Source of the DNA: Sorghum bicolor
Lineage: Eukaryota > Streptophyta > Magnoliopsida > Poales > Poaceae
Direction: 5' to 3'
Length of the DNA: 64,000 nt
Assembly (NCBI RefSeq): GCF_000003195.3
Contig: NC_012873.2
Location: forward strand, 43,456,061-43,520,060
Part shown: in pieces, positions 23,845 through 36,593 of the stretch
Layout: each line of letters starts with the position of its first letter
How positions within the stretch are numbered: position 1 is the stretch's first letter
Notes under the pieces: model-generated
Seen by the model: only the letters and a program-made list of their open reading frames with translations
What the model was told of the DNA's origin: nothing
The model's database searches: none
Program-made: the position numbers and the translations under genes

Positions 23845-26800
23845 TGTAACACCCTAGGTGTTAAGCATGCACTTAGTCTCATAAATCATACATAAGCATT
23901 TTCATAAAGCATGATCATGAGCATTCCATCATATGTGCATAGTTAAATTAAATGTGGTTTTATGTGCATGTTTGAAAATAGATTTAATTATGCTTAAATA
24001 ATATGCTTGCTCTACAAATGCTTGTGATGCCCAAACTTGGTTGATTCATGTTTTAAATTAATTAAGAATAATTTTGTGAAATTTTTGGAGCTCTAGAAAT
24101 TGAGGAATTGATTTTATTTCAAAAATCCCCAAAAATGAATTTATTTAAACCTAGAACTAGTTTTAATTTGTAATTCAAATTCAGTTGAGAATTTTGAATT
24201 GCATCTTAAAGCAAAGTTGTAGAGAATTTTATTGTGAACAACTTTTGTTCTTGGTGAAAACTTTGAAAATGTTTTTAAATTGGTCAAAACTGAGTTTGCA
24301 AACAATTGAGAAAAGAATTTTTTAAAAAAAAGAGAAGGGGACAGGGGCGCCAGCGGGCCGCCGCTTCACTTCTGGCCCCACAAAGCCGAACCAGCCTGCG
24401 CGCGCACCCACTTTCTCCCTCCCCCCGCCCGCGCGCGTGCGACGGTAGCGCCGGTGCCACCGTGGCGAGCCGGCAGGCCACGGTCGCCGCGTAGCGGCCA
24501 TGCGACGCTGCTGCAGCGCCTAGTCGGCCACGAGACACCACTGCGGCTCCCGCCTCGCCTCTCCCTGTCATTTGCGCCCTCTCTCGCTCGCTCTCACCTC
24601 TCGCACCAACAGCTACAGTAATGGCAGCGCCGCCGTCCCACCATCGCCGCTGAGCCTTGGGAGCTCGCCGCTGACCAAGCCAGCCACCCAAACTCGCGTC
24701 CGAGCACACCGTTTGCTTCCTCTTCGCTTCCTCCATCCGGTGCGCATGCTCAACCGATGGGGTAAGCACGCAGTGGCCACAACCGCTCACCGGAGTGAGC
24801 TCGAGCTCCGGCAAGCTTGTGACCACGCTTCCTCCGCCCTCTTCTCGCCTTGCTTTCTCGATCATTGGGTTCGTGTCGCCCTCCCACACCTTCTCTACCC
24901 CTTGGCCACTCCGATCCCGGCCGGAGCCGCCTCATCGGCAGTGAGCCGTGCCACCGTTCTGCCATGCACGGAGAATCTAGCGCCATGGAGCCTCTAAGCG
25001 GCTGTTGAGGGTATCCCTCGAGGCACCATAGCAATGGGAATGCAATGGTGGCGGTCTCGTCGCCAGAGACCTCACCGGCGGTGAGTTCCATTCGCCGGAG
25101 TCATCTCCCCCTCTCTGTGTCTTTGACGGTGTGGGGTTGAGACCCACCTGTCGGTCTCAGGGAGCGGGCACGGGTGCACTACATCGGGTGCAGCTAGCCA
25201 AAGTTGGCCGATTTGAATTTCGATTTAAAAGAAATGGTTTCCAGAAAATGGTTTAAATCTTATTTAATTCATAACTTGAGTTCCTGGACTCCAAAATTGG
25301 TGAAACAAATTTTGACATGTTCCATAAATCAAGATCTACAGTGTGGTACCATTGCATGTTATGTTTGAATATGTTTTCTGTGTAGTTGTATTCAATACAT
25401 ATAAATGTTGTTTCTTAGAAATGTATAGAAAATAGAGTATGGCTCAGAAAAATATGATTCTTGTTCTAATAGCTTTGCCTGATTATGTAGTTGCTGGGAA
25501 AAATGAGTAAGGGCACTCCCAATGCTAGAAACTACATGTAGTTTCTATACCTATTAATTTCTATAGACACTATGTATAGAAATTATGATCCCAATAGATA
25601 GTTTCTATATAATAATTTATTATCCAATCACATTCATTCTCTCTCCATTCTCAACCAATCATATCACTTCATGTCTTGGATCTCGTGTAGATATGGTTTC
25701 TAAGTTAAACTCAGTTTCTATAATTTTTGCTCTCTCTCTTCAATAACTACCTTCCCACATCAGCAAAATGTTTGGTGGCACAATAATTAATGTCTTGAGA
25801 AACTATGATGGTTTCTGCATTTGGAGTGCCCTAACACAATATTTGTTGTAGTAATTATTTTATGTTGATTTAAATGCTTGCATGGCAGTGGTTTATGATT
25901 TTTAATAAATAATCTGGTCAATCAATTAACCTGGAAATTTTTGTGAGCCTTTCTTATGTTAGTAAGTAGTTTAGAAAAATATGAAATCTATTGTTTGACA
26001 CTTTGGCACCAGTAAGGTATTTTCCCTAATTGTATATAAACTTATAAATTTTGTGTGGGCCATATTTCCTGCCCAAATGCTATGAAAATTTAGTGGTAGA
26101 CTTTATACATGATCTATGTCATGCTGTAATTTTTGTAGAATTTATTGAGATCCAGAAGTATATGCTACTGTAATAAGCTTAATAAGAAATAAATAAATGA
26201 ACCCTTGCTATGCATGAAATAGATAAAGTAAAGTATGTTTGGTGTACCTTTGAAGCACTATGATAACTTGCTGGTTTAGTAATAGCTTGTAGAAGAAAAT
26301 GCAATAGATAGTTTATTTAGGTTACATTTTCTTGGATGATGTTGACTACCTAGTAGTAATAGTTCCTTGTTTCATCCGTCAGGACTCTTCTCTACCGGAG
26401 AGGAGATCTGCACATACTCAATAAGCATCATATCATGATCATCTTGCCTTCACCTGCATAACCACTACATCTCGGGCATCCTACACCACTTAGTTGTGCA
26501 TATGCATCATACAGGCTCACAGGAGAACGAGGTAGAGCCCATGGAGCAGGAGGAGACCCCAGTGCAGGGACTTCCGGAAGGACAAGAGCCAGAAGAAGAG
26601 CTGCAGGAGTGCCCCGATCACAAGCCTAGCACCCTCGAGAGAGGCAAGCCCCAGAGCACTCTAAGTCTCCCTAATTTTCCACTAACTTGCTTTGTTATAT
26701 CATGATTTTGTTTACTTGTTGCATTAAGTTGTAGGAGTTGCTTGACACCGTTGATGCATAAGTTATTCCTTAAATTTATCACCTGTCTACCTGCCTTGTC

Positions 26801-28148
26801 CTAAGTAGTATAAGCCAAAGTCTATGCTTAGCTTGCCTAGCATAGTAGAAGTCAGGTGATTTCATGTCACCTGTGAGATATAGGTGGTTACCAAAAGGTG
26901 TATTTGTTTGATGCTATCATGGAAAATAACCAAGTGTGGAAAAAGAAATTGAGACCGGGCAGGGTCTTATGGGGGTGTTGGACCATAGTGCCCCTACCTG
27001 TGTCGATTAAAGACTGATCATTGATGGCCCTCTTGTCATGTTGAACGCATGCCCCACACTTAGTTGGAAGGATAAGTCGTTCCGACCGTGAAGCCTAAAC
27101 ACTATCCGGGCCGGGAATCGGCCCGATGTACGCGCTGTATTGGTGATGGTTGAGGAGAACGATGAGGGCACGACGCACAACCTTGGTAAACCTTTGATAC
27201 CTCGGTCGCTGGAACGGTCCTTGCGTACGGGCGGTGCCTGTTGAACCTGTGAATTGGTCCTGGATAGTATAATATGGTGATTTGTAGCTCACTTGATCAT
27301 TGAGTGTGGTTTGTGTGTGGAATAACTTGCTAGCTGGTCAGAAATTGATTCGAATCGCCATCGCTCCTGGATAGTGAGCACTTGACTTGAGCCTTGTCCT
27401 CGTAGTAAGGACTATGAAACACTTTGGTTATGGTATATGATGAATTATGAATGCTAGGATATGGTACTATCATAGGAAACAACTATTTGTAATAGTACAG
27501 GTGCTAACCTAGATGATAGGTAATGTTACTTGAACTTGGGCTAAATAATAGCAATGGGGTTTTAGGAATATACTTCTAGATGGTTAAAGCTTTTATGCAA
27601 AAAGATGTCTAGCTATCCCACGATATAGCCTTCATGATCCTTGAGAGTCTTTTTATTCCTGGTTTATGACGGGTAAGTCTAGCTGAGTACATTCTCGTAC
27701 TCAGGGTTCTACTCCCATGTTGTTTTGTAGATGGGCAAATGTACTATGGGTATTGCATCAACTGCTTGTACCCAGCCATGGGTGATGACTAGACCAAGGG
27801 CAATGGTCGCTCTACCTTATCTTTTGCTTTTGTGGAATTATTAGACTCTAGCACTGTAATGAACTAAGTGTGTGTACTTTTGAAGCTGAAATGCTTCCGC
27901 TACATTTGAACCTAGTTTGTAATAACATGTTGAACTCTGATGTAATTTCTGAATGATGTGAACTGAATGTAGTCATGGACGATGATTGCTAAACTTATTA
28001 TGATATTGGTTGTGTGTACAGAAAAAGGTTTGAAATCCCTCGAGATTTCACAGACTACCGGAATTATATGGGCTTAAGCCTGATGGTTTGACTGTGTGAA
28101 CGGTCGCTATTATGCTTAATATCTTATAATTTGGACTTTTCTGTTACA
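23845..28148 (+). repeat. Element B 3' LTR (about 4.3 kb)
   Basis: It starts TGTAACACCC right after a purine tract (AAGGGGGAAGGG) and ends TGTTACA at 28148, giving matching inverted ends. It contains a GC-rich block (24340-25190) and a Tourist-like MITE (25511-25831). No coding signal stands out: frames in the GC-rich block are open on both strands, as expected from composition. The end is inferred from the inverted termini, because the partner LTR is outside the window. Confidence 0.75.
25511..25831. mobile_element. Tourist-like MITE in element B LTR
   Basis: Terminal inverted repeats GGGCACTCCCAATGC and GCATTTGGAGTGCCC flank 321 bp of AT-rich, foldable sequence. The 3-bp target duplication TAA (25508-25510, 25832-25834) fits PIF/Harbinger-type MITEs. 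Confidence 0.88.
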
Positions 28149-28149
28149 A

Positions 28150-28594
28150 CACCACCATGTGTGTACCAACAAGTGCAAGTATGTTAACATTGTTCATAAT
28201 CATTTCCTTCGAAGGAGTTACGTTAGCTCACTAGGTTCTAAATGCATGCACAAGAACAATGACACCTAGTGGCACTTGATAACTGCTTAGCCAAAGAATT
28301 CCCCTCTTTATAGTATGGCTATCTATCCTAAATGTGATCATACCCTCTGTGGTGTCTTGATCACCAAAAAAAACCCTAAGCAATACCTTTGCCTTGATCT
28401 CCATAGGGTTTTGTTTTCTCTTTCTTCTTTACAATGTTGAGCACTTGATCATCTTATGGTCATCACCATCATCATCATGATCATCACTTGCTCCATCACT
28501 TGGCATGCACCAACCTCATTAAGTCTTCACACACTTAGTGTAGAGGTTAGTACTAGAGGTTCATCAATTATCTAAAACCAAACTAGGGCTTTCA
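28150..28594 (-). repeat. Copia LTR remnant related to element G
   Basis: Collinear, diverged match to 38056-38496, including CCCCTCTT-TAGT-GGCTATCTATCC, TACCTTTGCCTTGAT and the terminal GGGCTTTCA. Only the first roughly 450 bp of the LTR (minus orientation) is present, so it is a truncated solo fragment. Confidence 0.75.
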
Positions 28595-28985
28595 CTTAGG
28601 CGCGTCTATAGTATCTTGAGTGCTTTAGCTGGCCTCATGCACGGGAAGAGCATGGGTATTGACACCAACTGGATATCTCCATGGGTATTGACACCACCTA
28701 CCGTCGTCATGCGCAGCATAGGCCTCTAGCTTTGAGCCTCATAAGAAGAGAGTTGGCAGGTGGGGGCACGCACTGCTGCTGTTGGTGGGAGCGCTCTGCT
28801 ATGGTGGGCAACAGGCTAGAGGGACTAGATATACCACAGCGTAGGGAAGTGTGGCACGTCGGTGTGGGCAGACGTGCTTTGCTATCATCTAGAATGCTAG
28901 TGGCCTGTAGACCATGCTCTCCGGTCATGTATGTAAGCTCTCGAGCCATCGGCGCTCCTCTATTTCGTGATCGAGTCTAGCTAAC
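28595..28985. other. Unassigned sequence
   Basis: No recognisable gene. A short direct repeat (ATGGGTATTGACACCA) occurs near 28650 and again near 28681. Frames on both strands are short and unlike any family I know. Confidence 0.4.
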
Positions 28986-28988
28986 TAA

Positions 28989-29216
28989 GGGCCTATTTGG
29001 TTTTTCTTGTTTTTTTAATATTTATCACATCAAATGTTTGGATACATACATGATGTACTAAATATAAACTATTTATGAAATTAACACACAACTAGAAAGT
29101 AATTTGCGAGAATAAATCTTTTAAGCCTAATTAGTCCATAATTAGACATTAATTGACAAATAAAACGAAAATGCTATAGTACATGTTAAACTTTAACACC
29201 CCCAACCAAACATCCC
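28989..29216. mobile_element. MITE (GGGCC-TATTTGGTT type)
   Basis: It begins GGGCCTATTTGGTT and ends AACCAAACATCCC, with TSD TAA (28986-28988, 29217-29219). The interior has GCGAGAATAAATCTTTTAAGCC, shared in diverged form with MITEs at 59795, 63048 and 63434. Confidence 0.75.
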
Positions 29217-29279
29217 TAACTCATTTGTCTCTGCAATGTGCTTGATCTTGTCCTCCGACTGTGCTTCACTATCTCTCGA

Positions 29280-29632
29280 GCAGCTACAGTCTAGGACCAC
29301 CTAATTCTTCAAGGATTCATGGATGACTACATATGTTGGAACAAACATAGAGAAGAAGAAAGGTCAATAATGGAGATGGTGAGGAAAGACTTCATGCTAA
29401 TGACAATGAGGAAGCACCACTCTTTAGCAATGACCTCTTTGACAATGAGGAACTATCTGATGATGATGTTGTGGAGATTGCTGCCATCCCTATCCCTATG
29501 GTTGAGACTCTAGAGGAGCTGATGGTGCATGATGCCATTGACTATGATGAGTTGAGTGTTGGAGAGTTGAAGAATCTAAAACAACTATTGGTAGATATGA
29601 AGACATCATTCCATGCAAGTTACAGTAAGAGG
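29280..29632 (+). pseudogene. Element D transposase-associated fragment
   Basis: The segment reads GFMDDYICWNKH near 29313-29350, then after a frame change an acidic stretch (NDLFDNEELSDDDVVEIAAI) and LKNLKQLLVDMKTSFHA up to the E insertion at 29632. The first motif resembles the end of the domain found before TNP2 transposases. The acidic part I cannot assign. No catalytic transposase core is present. Confidence 0.45.
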
Positions 29633-29637
29633 TATAC

Positions 29638-29908
29638 TGTCACGATGTAGGGATGATCAACAGCATGACTCGGCCCAGAAGACGTATTCTCCAAAACATG
29701 TATACGATAGTCTATGACATGTGGGGTGCTGCGAGACCAGCTCATTGAGCCATATATTCAGAACGCTTGTTGTAATAAGGCACAAACAATATTATTACTG
29801 AATACAGTACTCACGAGGCAGAGATTCCTCTGCTCGCCAGGCCGATTCTGGCGATCCACTCTGTCTCTCTCACATCGCCGGCGATCGTCGCCGGCCATGG
29901 GTCTTACA
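29638..29908 (+). repeat. Element E 5' LTR
   Basis: Starts TGTCACGATG and ends GTCTTACA. Aligned with 35181-35283 joined to 55541-55713 it shows many transitions, so the insertion is older than F. Confidence 0.92.
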
Positions 29909-29910
29909 GG

Positions 29911-29921
29911 TGGTATCAAAG
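29911..29921 (+). other. Element E primer binding site
   Basis: TGGTATCAAAG lies 2 bp after the LTR. It matches the initiator Met-tRNA type TGGTATCAGAG with one change. Confidence 0.8.
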
Positions 29922-30591
29922 GTGGTTGCTCCACAGCACCCTACTCCACCCCATACCCTCCAACTGTGCTCAATCGATCTGATCCACCACCCACTCTAAC
30001 ACTCGGTGGCGGCGTGCAAGCAGCTCGATTCCACATCGAGCACAAGCGCACGGTGATGGTGGATGACATCTCGCGTTAGATCCGGTGCAGACAAGGCTTC
30101 CCCGACACCGGTAAGCGCGGCTGCATCCACGACGACCAGCGGCGTGACAAGATTGGATCGTGGGCGCTGCTTCACCAACTTCGACTTCGACTTTCGTGCT
30201 TCGACTGGGGGACTACATCGACACTTAGGGTTCGGCGACATGAACCACTGTGAGCTCTCCTCATCTGCTCACTTTACTCTCTCTAGCACACCGGCACACC
30301 AAGTGAGGGTTGTGTGGCACCAGTTCATGTGTAAAATTCCGTAGCTTTGTGGTGCACGAGTGTAGCGATGGCGTTGGCGAGGAGGTATCCGGGCTTTGGG
30401 TTGCTAGGCGTTTTCTCAATGTAAAATCCCTCAATTCTGCCTTACCTCCAGGAGTTGGGGGCAGGTGAAGCACATGGTAGGGGAGGCAGAGCCAAACCTG
30501 TTGCTTCATCATGGAGTCTTTCAGTGTTAATCCGAGTGCCTCAGCGGCCTCTGTCAAACCTTCCAAGCAGACACATATCTTGTTGGACACG
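29922..30591 (+). other. Element E leader
   Basis: Untranslated leader between primer site and gag ATG. Frames here are short and unsupported. Confidence 0.6.
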
Positions 30592-32222
30592 ATGTCTAAG
30601 AGAAGTGAAGATGACAAGTCACGGTGGGATTAGATTATGGAAAGTGTGGACCTTCTATTTGACCGTATCAATGATATCAAGACTTCTTAGCAAGACCTAA
30701 AATAGCAAGTATTGGAGGCAACTCAGAAAGTTGACAAATTTGCCACTCAACAAGATTTCATATCCCAACAAGTCAAAGCCAATGCACTGGCTAGACTCAC
30801 CATCAACCAATTTGACAAAGAAGAACTGCTCCTAAGTGATGGGTCCATGTCAGGGTCATTTGAGGATGAGGACGCAGGGGACTTTGATAATGTCTTTGCT
30901 AAAGGAAAAAACCAGTTAAAGTCTCTATCTCCCAACCACACAGGGCTACCAAGGACCATTCAGCTAAAACCTCTCTCCCACATCACTCATTACCCAAGAT
31001 GCAATTCCCAACCTTTGATGGTGACCACCCCACAATATGGTTTGACAATTGTGAAAACTATTTTACCATCTACTCCATCCTAGAGACACTGTGGGTCACA
31101 ATAGCAGCAATGCACCTCAAAGATAACGCAGCAAAGTGGTGGCAAGAATACAAACAAACCCACAGAAAGCACAATTGGCACTCCTTCTATGAAGCTGTCA
31201 AGGTGGAGTTTGGGTCAGATGACTATCGATCAGCAGTGTCTGAGCTGTTGAACATAAAACAATCTGGCACTGTAGAGGAATATACAACTCAATTCCAAGC
31301 TCTGTAATTCGAGGTTTCCATGAATGGATCCCAAGTGGATGAGCAGTTCTTTGCCCCAACTTATATCAATGGGCTGAAAGAAGACATCAGAGCCAGAGTT
31401 GAGACACATACTCCCACCACTGTCAGACAAGCAGCAATAATAGCCAAAATTCAACAACGACATGTGGACAAGAATAAACTCAAATACCAGAAACAAGTCG
31501 CCGAGCTCAATCCACAATATCAGAAGCAAGACCCAAGGCCAACAACAACTTATGGAAACCTCTGGCAGGACAAGCAACTTCGAGATTATAGGAAAGCAAA
31601 TAAATTATGCTTCTCTTGCGGAGAGAAATTTGAACCAGGCCATGCTATAGTGTGCACTAAGAGAAACAAACCACACGTCAATGCCATGGTACCAAATGAT
31701 CTGGATAAGGAAATTGATGAAGATCTCCTCAATGAAATAGCCATCGAAGAACTATTGACAAAAGATTTTTGTCAGCTATCTCTGAAAGCATTATCAGGCA
31801 CTAAATCCAATGATTCCATCAAACTAAAGACAACAGTGAACAACAAAACAATGCTCACATTGGTGGGCACCGGCAGTTCACACAACTTTGATAGTGCCCA
31901 TTTTGTGACAATGGCCAAACTCCCAACTATCCCAGTGCAACCCCAAAAAGTCAAATTAGCCAATGGAGAATGGATGTCAACAACCGCCAAGGTTCCCAAC
32001 TTAATTTGGTATATTCAAGGTCATACATTTGCAATAGACATGATAGTGCTGGATATACTTCCCTATGATCCAATTGTGGGCTATGATTGGTTACAACAAA
32101 ACAGTCCAATGCAGTGCAATTGGGCACACAAGACTCTGACATTCAGTCATAGGCGTCAAGAGGTCACTCTCAAAGGGCACCAACCACCTCCCCTGGTGGT
32201 GAATACTATCTCAACCAAGTAG
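30592..32222 (+). pseudogene. Element E gag and protease, broken
   Basis: The ATG at 30592 opens MSKRSEDDKSRWD. Three TAG codons follow at positions where Gln fits (30634, 30688, 30703 region), then a coiled-coil-like stretch. The capsid (30999-31300) has FPTFDGDHPTIWFDNCENYF and AAKWWQEY, ending in a TAA where Gln fits. The zinc knuckle is the unusual CFSCGEKFEPGH form (near 31608-31645). The protease reads LVGTGSSHNF at about 31858-31890, so the catalytic Asp is now Gly. Gag packages the RNA and the protease would mature it. Confidence 0.85.
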
Positions 32223-35165
32223 TTGTACAAATCCTCACAAGGCAATGATGTATGGGCCTATGTCATGCTGGACACAGTCTCTAAGCAACCAGAACAACAC
32301 AGAACAGTACCTACTGTTGCAAATGAAGACATCCAGTTGCTCTTACATCAATATGCATATGTGTCCTAGGACCCTCAAACAATACCACCATAGAGAACTT
32401 ATGACCATGCCATACCACTAATGCCAGATGTAGTTCCCATCAACCCTAGACCATATCACTACTCACCTCAACACAAGACTAAGATAGAGAACCAAGTTAA
32501 ACACTTGTTGGACCATGGCCTGATCACCCACAGTCATAGTCCTTTTGCCTCTCCAGTACTGCTGGTCAAGAAGAAAGATGGCAGTTGGAGATTCTATGTG
32601 GACTACCACAAACTGAATGCAATCACCATCAAAAACAAATTTCCACTACCCATCATTGAAGAAATATTGGATGAACTGTAAGGCTCCAAAATTTTTACAA
32701 AATTGGATATGAGATTGGGCTATCACCAGGTGAGAATGTTACCTGCTGATGAATACAAAATAGCCTTCAAAAACACACTAAGGCCACTATCAGTTCAAGG
32801 TCATGCCATTCGGTCTAACAAATGCGCCAACAAATTTTCAGTGCATCATGAATGAGGTCCTACAACCTTTCCTCCGCAAATTTGTCTTGGTGTTCTTAGA
32901 TGACATTATATTCTCATCTACAGTGAATCCCTTCAAGACCATTTGCTCCATCTGCAACAAGTTCTGGACACCTTGAGATCACATAAGCTCTACCTCAAAG
33001 CATCCAAGTGCTCTTTTGCACAACATAGCTTGGAATATCTCGGTCACATAATCTCCTCCAAAGGGGTTTCCACAGATCTAGCTAAGACTCAAGCCATGCT
33101 GCACTAGTCAACACCAACATCTTTCACAGAACTCAGAGCTTTCTTGGGGCTAATAGGCTACTACAGGAAGTTTGTGAAAAACTATGGACTTCTGGCCAAA
33201 CTGCTCACAATGTTATTAAGGAACAAACAGTTTCAATGGACTAATGAAGCACAAGCTACTTTTCAAAACCTGCAACAAGCCATGGTCACCACACCAGTGC
33301 TAGCACTTCCTGACTTTCAAGCTCCGTTCACTATTGAAATAGATGCTTGCATCAACGGAGTGGGAGCAGTATTGATGCAGAATGGGCAACCCATTGCTTA
33401 TCTGAGTAAAGCCTTAGGCCACAAACATCAGCAACTGTCCATCTACGAGAAGGAATTTCTAGCTCTCATCATGGCAGTGGACAAGTGGAGGCATTATCTA
33501 CAATGCTAAGAATTTATCATCCTCACTGATCACAAATCCTTGGCCTACCTCTCTGATTAGCATTTACACTTAGACATGCAAAAAAGAGCCATGACACGGT
33601 TAATGGGCCTCAGATTCAAAATCAAATATCGCAAGGGCAAGGAGAACATGGCAGCAAACGCCTTATCTAGAGTAGCACATTTCATGAGTACACAATCAGT
33701 CTCAGTCGTGCAACCACAATGGATCCAGGAGGTCCTAAATTCCTACACCATCGACTCTCGGGCACAGAACATTCTCACAAGACTGAAGGTATCCAACCCT
33801 GATGGAAATGGCTACAGTCTCCAACAAGGCCTCATCAAGCTTCATGGTCTTATTTGGATAGGCAACAACTCTGCCCTCCAGACCAAACTGATCGTTTCCT
33901 GCCACTCCAATGCCTTTGGTGGCCATTCAGGAGTCATTGCAACTTATCATTGACTCAAGCGACAATTTATCTGGAAAGGAATGAGATCAGATGTGGAGTC
34001 CTATATCAAACAATGCAGTACTTGTCAGTAGGCTAAGCACTCCCATCAACACCCAGCTGGTCTACTGCAACCATTACCCATACCGTCTAGGGTCTAGAGG
34101 GAATTGTTGATGGATTTCATTGAAGGTTTACCCAAGTCTAAAGGCTTCTCAGTCATCATGGTCATTGTGGACAGATTAACCAAGTATGCCCATTTCTTGC
34201 CAGTCAAACATTCTTACACAGCAACCTCTATTGCCAAATTGTTCTTGGACAACATTGTTAAATTACATGGCATGCCTCATTTCATAGTATCTGACAGAGA
34301 TCCAATCTCTATGAGCTCCTTCTAGAAAAAAATGTTCAAACTATACAAGGTGAACCTCAACCTTAGCACTGCATACCATCCGCAAATAGATGGGCAAACA
34401 GAATGAGTCAATCAATGTCTAGAGATGTATTTGAGATGTTCCATTCATGACTACCCAAAGACTTGGAAGTCCTGGTTGTCACTAGCTGAACTCTGGTACA
34501 ACACTTCTTAGCATAGTTCTCTCGGCTGTTCACCATTCAGAGCTCTATATGGATATGGCACTGACCTGGGCACAATACCACCTAATGCATCAGCGACATC
34601 ACCGTCAGTCACTGAGATCATAGAGAATAGAGAGCTTCACCTCTAGCATCTCAAACAGAAGCTACAAGAAGCACAAAACTGAATGAAGATCTTTGCTAAT
34701 TGCAACAAAACTGACCATAGCTTTTCCATGGGTGATTCAGTTCTCCTCCGACTGCAACCATATACTTAGTCATCAGTGGCCAATAGACCATTCCCAAAAC
34801 TAACATACAAGTTCTTTGGACCGTATATAGTGCTTGAGAAGATTGGCGCTGTGGTATACCGTCTACAGCTACCAGCCGACACTGCTATACATCTAGTCTT
34901 TCATGTCTCTTAGCTCAGGGCCTTTCATCTAGATTACACACTAGATACTCTACTACTCTACTCTGCCAACACTAATAGACCTGGAAGCCACTGACACTGT
35001 ACCTAAGCAAATCCTGGAACGCTGGCTTGTCAAGAAAGGTAACACAGCCATTTCGTAGGTATTGCTCACCTAGACAGGATTGCCGAAGGAGTCTGCGACT
35101 TGGGAGGACTACAACGTCATCAAGGAACGCTTTCCGAAGGCACCTGCTTAGGGACAAGCACACTC
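32223..35165 (+). pseudogene. Element E pol: RT, RNase H, integrase, chromodomain, broken
   Basis: RT starts near 32421 (SPFASPVLLVKKKDGSWRF, then KLNAITIKNKFPLP) and shows FLDDII at about 32890-32910. RNase H runs near 33330-33670 (IEIDACINGVGAVLMQ, LTDHKSLAYL, AANALSR). Integrase has the CHSNAFGGHSG and CSTCQ zinc-binding parts (33900-34030), LMDFIEGLPKSKG, VSDRDPISMSSF and DGQTE (to about 34410). A C-terminal chromodomain lies at about 34990-35150 (ILERWLVKKGNTAIS, WEDYNVIKERFPKA). Stops are mostly TAG at Gln or Trp sites, plus some CAA to TAA and CGA to TGA. Two short frame breaks occur near 32690 and 32780-32920. Confidence 0.88.
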
Positions 35166-35169
35166 TTCG

Positions 35170-35180
35170 GTAGGGGGAGA
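35170..35180 (+). other. Element E polypurine tract
   Basis: GTAGGGGGAGA directly precedes the 3' LTR start TGTCACGA. Confidence 0.8.
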
Positions 35181-35365
35181 TGTCACGACATAGGGATGAT
35201 CAATGGCGTGACTCGGCCCAAAATACGTATTCTCCGAAACATGTAAATGATAGTCTATGACATGTGGGGTCCTATGAGACCAGTGTTGGCGTTTCTTAGC
35301 GAAACCACTAAAGATAGAGTTTGATTCCATCCCTAATGATAACACTAGAAACGTTCTTGCCATAT

Positions 35366-35512
35366 TGAAAGGTCCAAATGGCTAGAGGGGGGTGAATAGC
35401 CTATTTAAAAATTCTACAAACTTCACTAAGCAAGTGAGTTAGTAAAACAAATGGCGAAGCAATTCTAGCACTAGCTCAACTAAGCTATGCAAGCCACCTA
35501 TACAAGGCTAAA
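35366..35512 (-). repeat. Element G 3' LTR, terminal fragment only
   Basis: It matches 36594-36760 apart from a short indel, then breaks off into the gag 3' end at about 35512. Confidence 0.88.
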
Positions 35513-36536
35513 CATGGGCATCACCCTTCTTCTTGTTTGAGCCTTCCTTCTTTTCTTGCTTCTTCTTTTGCTTCTTTCTTTCTTTCTTGATAGCATCTTC
35601 ATCATCACTATCATAAGGACACTTGGCAATGAGATGATCCTTGCTATGGCATCTAAAGCACCTCATGGAATGATCATTCTTCTTTGAGGAGCTCTTCTTC
35701 CTTCTTGCCCGATAGCCTTTCTTCTTCATGAACTTGCCAAATCTCTTGACAAGAAGAGCCATCTCCTCATCTTCATCACTATCACAAGAGCTTGCTTCTT
35801 CTTCACTTGATGATTCTTGCTTGGCTTTGCCCTTGGATGTGGAGGCCTTGAATGCCACACTTTTCTTCTTCTCATCATCTTTCTTGTCACCATCCTTCTT
35901 CTTATTCTTGATCAACTCATCCTTTTCATCATCTTCTCTATAGGCATCATCGGTCATCACCTCTTGAAAGACTTGTTGGGGAGTTGATTCACTAAGAGTT
36001 GTCTTGACTAGCACGGTGATCAATGTGTCAAATCTCTTGGGCAAGCTTCTCAAGAACTTCATAGAGAATTGACTATATTTTACTTCTTCCCCAAGTGCCT
36101 TGAGTTCATTCACAATGACTTGCAACCGGTGAAACATCTCCGGCACACTTTCATCCTCTTGCATCTTGAAGCTTGAGAATTTTTCTTGGAGGATGTAAGC
36201 TTTGGCGGTCTTGGTACCTTTGGTGCCCTCAAATGTTTCTTCTAGCTTTGCCCATGCATCATGAGCAACCTCAATGTTCTTGATTTGCTCAAAGGTCTTG
36301 TCATCAAGAGCTTCATGAAGAGCACTAATGGCAATATCATTGCATTGAAGCTTCTTCTCTTCAACCGGTGTTGGTGCATTCTCATTTGCAACCTCAAACT
36401 TTGTTTCGGTCACCTTCCAAACTTCTCTATTGATTGACTTGAGATGGGTGGTCATCTTGACCTTCTAATAAGCATAATTTGTGCCATCAAAGTAAGGTGC
36501 CTTCTTGGTGTTGTTGATATGCAAACTAAGAGTCAT
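35508..36536 (-). pseudogene. Element G copia Gag
   Basis: The ATG at 36536 opens MTLSLHINNTKKAPYFDG. A TAG at 36465-36467 stands where Trp is expected in YAYWKVKM, after which 315 codons are open. The domain has the copia Gag fold signature (ALDDKTFEQI, DAWAKLEETFEG), a charged Lys/Glu-rich region, and a CCHC knuckle CFRCHSKDHLIAKC, followed by a Lys-rich tail. Its stop codon lies at the junction with the LTR fragment, so the last residues come from LTR sequence. Gag binds and packages the RNA of the element. Confidence 0.87.
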
Positions 36537-36570
36537 TTCTTCACCGTAGGTTGTTAAGCCTCAAATAAAC

Positions 36571-36591
36571 GGTGCCTCGGCTCCGATACCA
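36571..36591 (-). other. Element G primer binding site
   Basis: On the minus strand TGGTATCGGAGCCGAGG starts 2 bp after the LTR end. It is of the initiator Met-tRNA type. Confidence 0.82.
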
Positions 36592-36593
36592 CT

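Larger units (their letters stand above)
12075..28148 (+). mobile_element. Element B: Tekay-type chromovirus (host of A and C), 5' end outside window
   Basis: When A and C (with its GTACT duplication) are removed, one gypsy coding region runs from gag (12075) to a C-terminal chromodomain (ending about 23847), directly followed by a polypurine run and a long LTR starting TGTAACACCC. The chromodomain segment (VSIVDTTERVTRNRVV then VVWSHHDDRDVTWE) and the 4.3 kb LTR fit the Tekay (del) clade. The 5' LTR and gag start lie left of the window beyond element A. Many stops and shifts mark it as old. Confidence 0.87.

Noticed and set aside
24284..24997. Overlapping long frames on both strands in a GC-rich block
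   Set aside because: They lie inside the element B LTR. Open frames on both strands follow from GC content, and neither protein has a domain I recognise.
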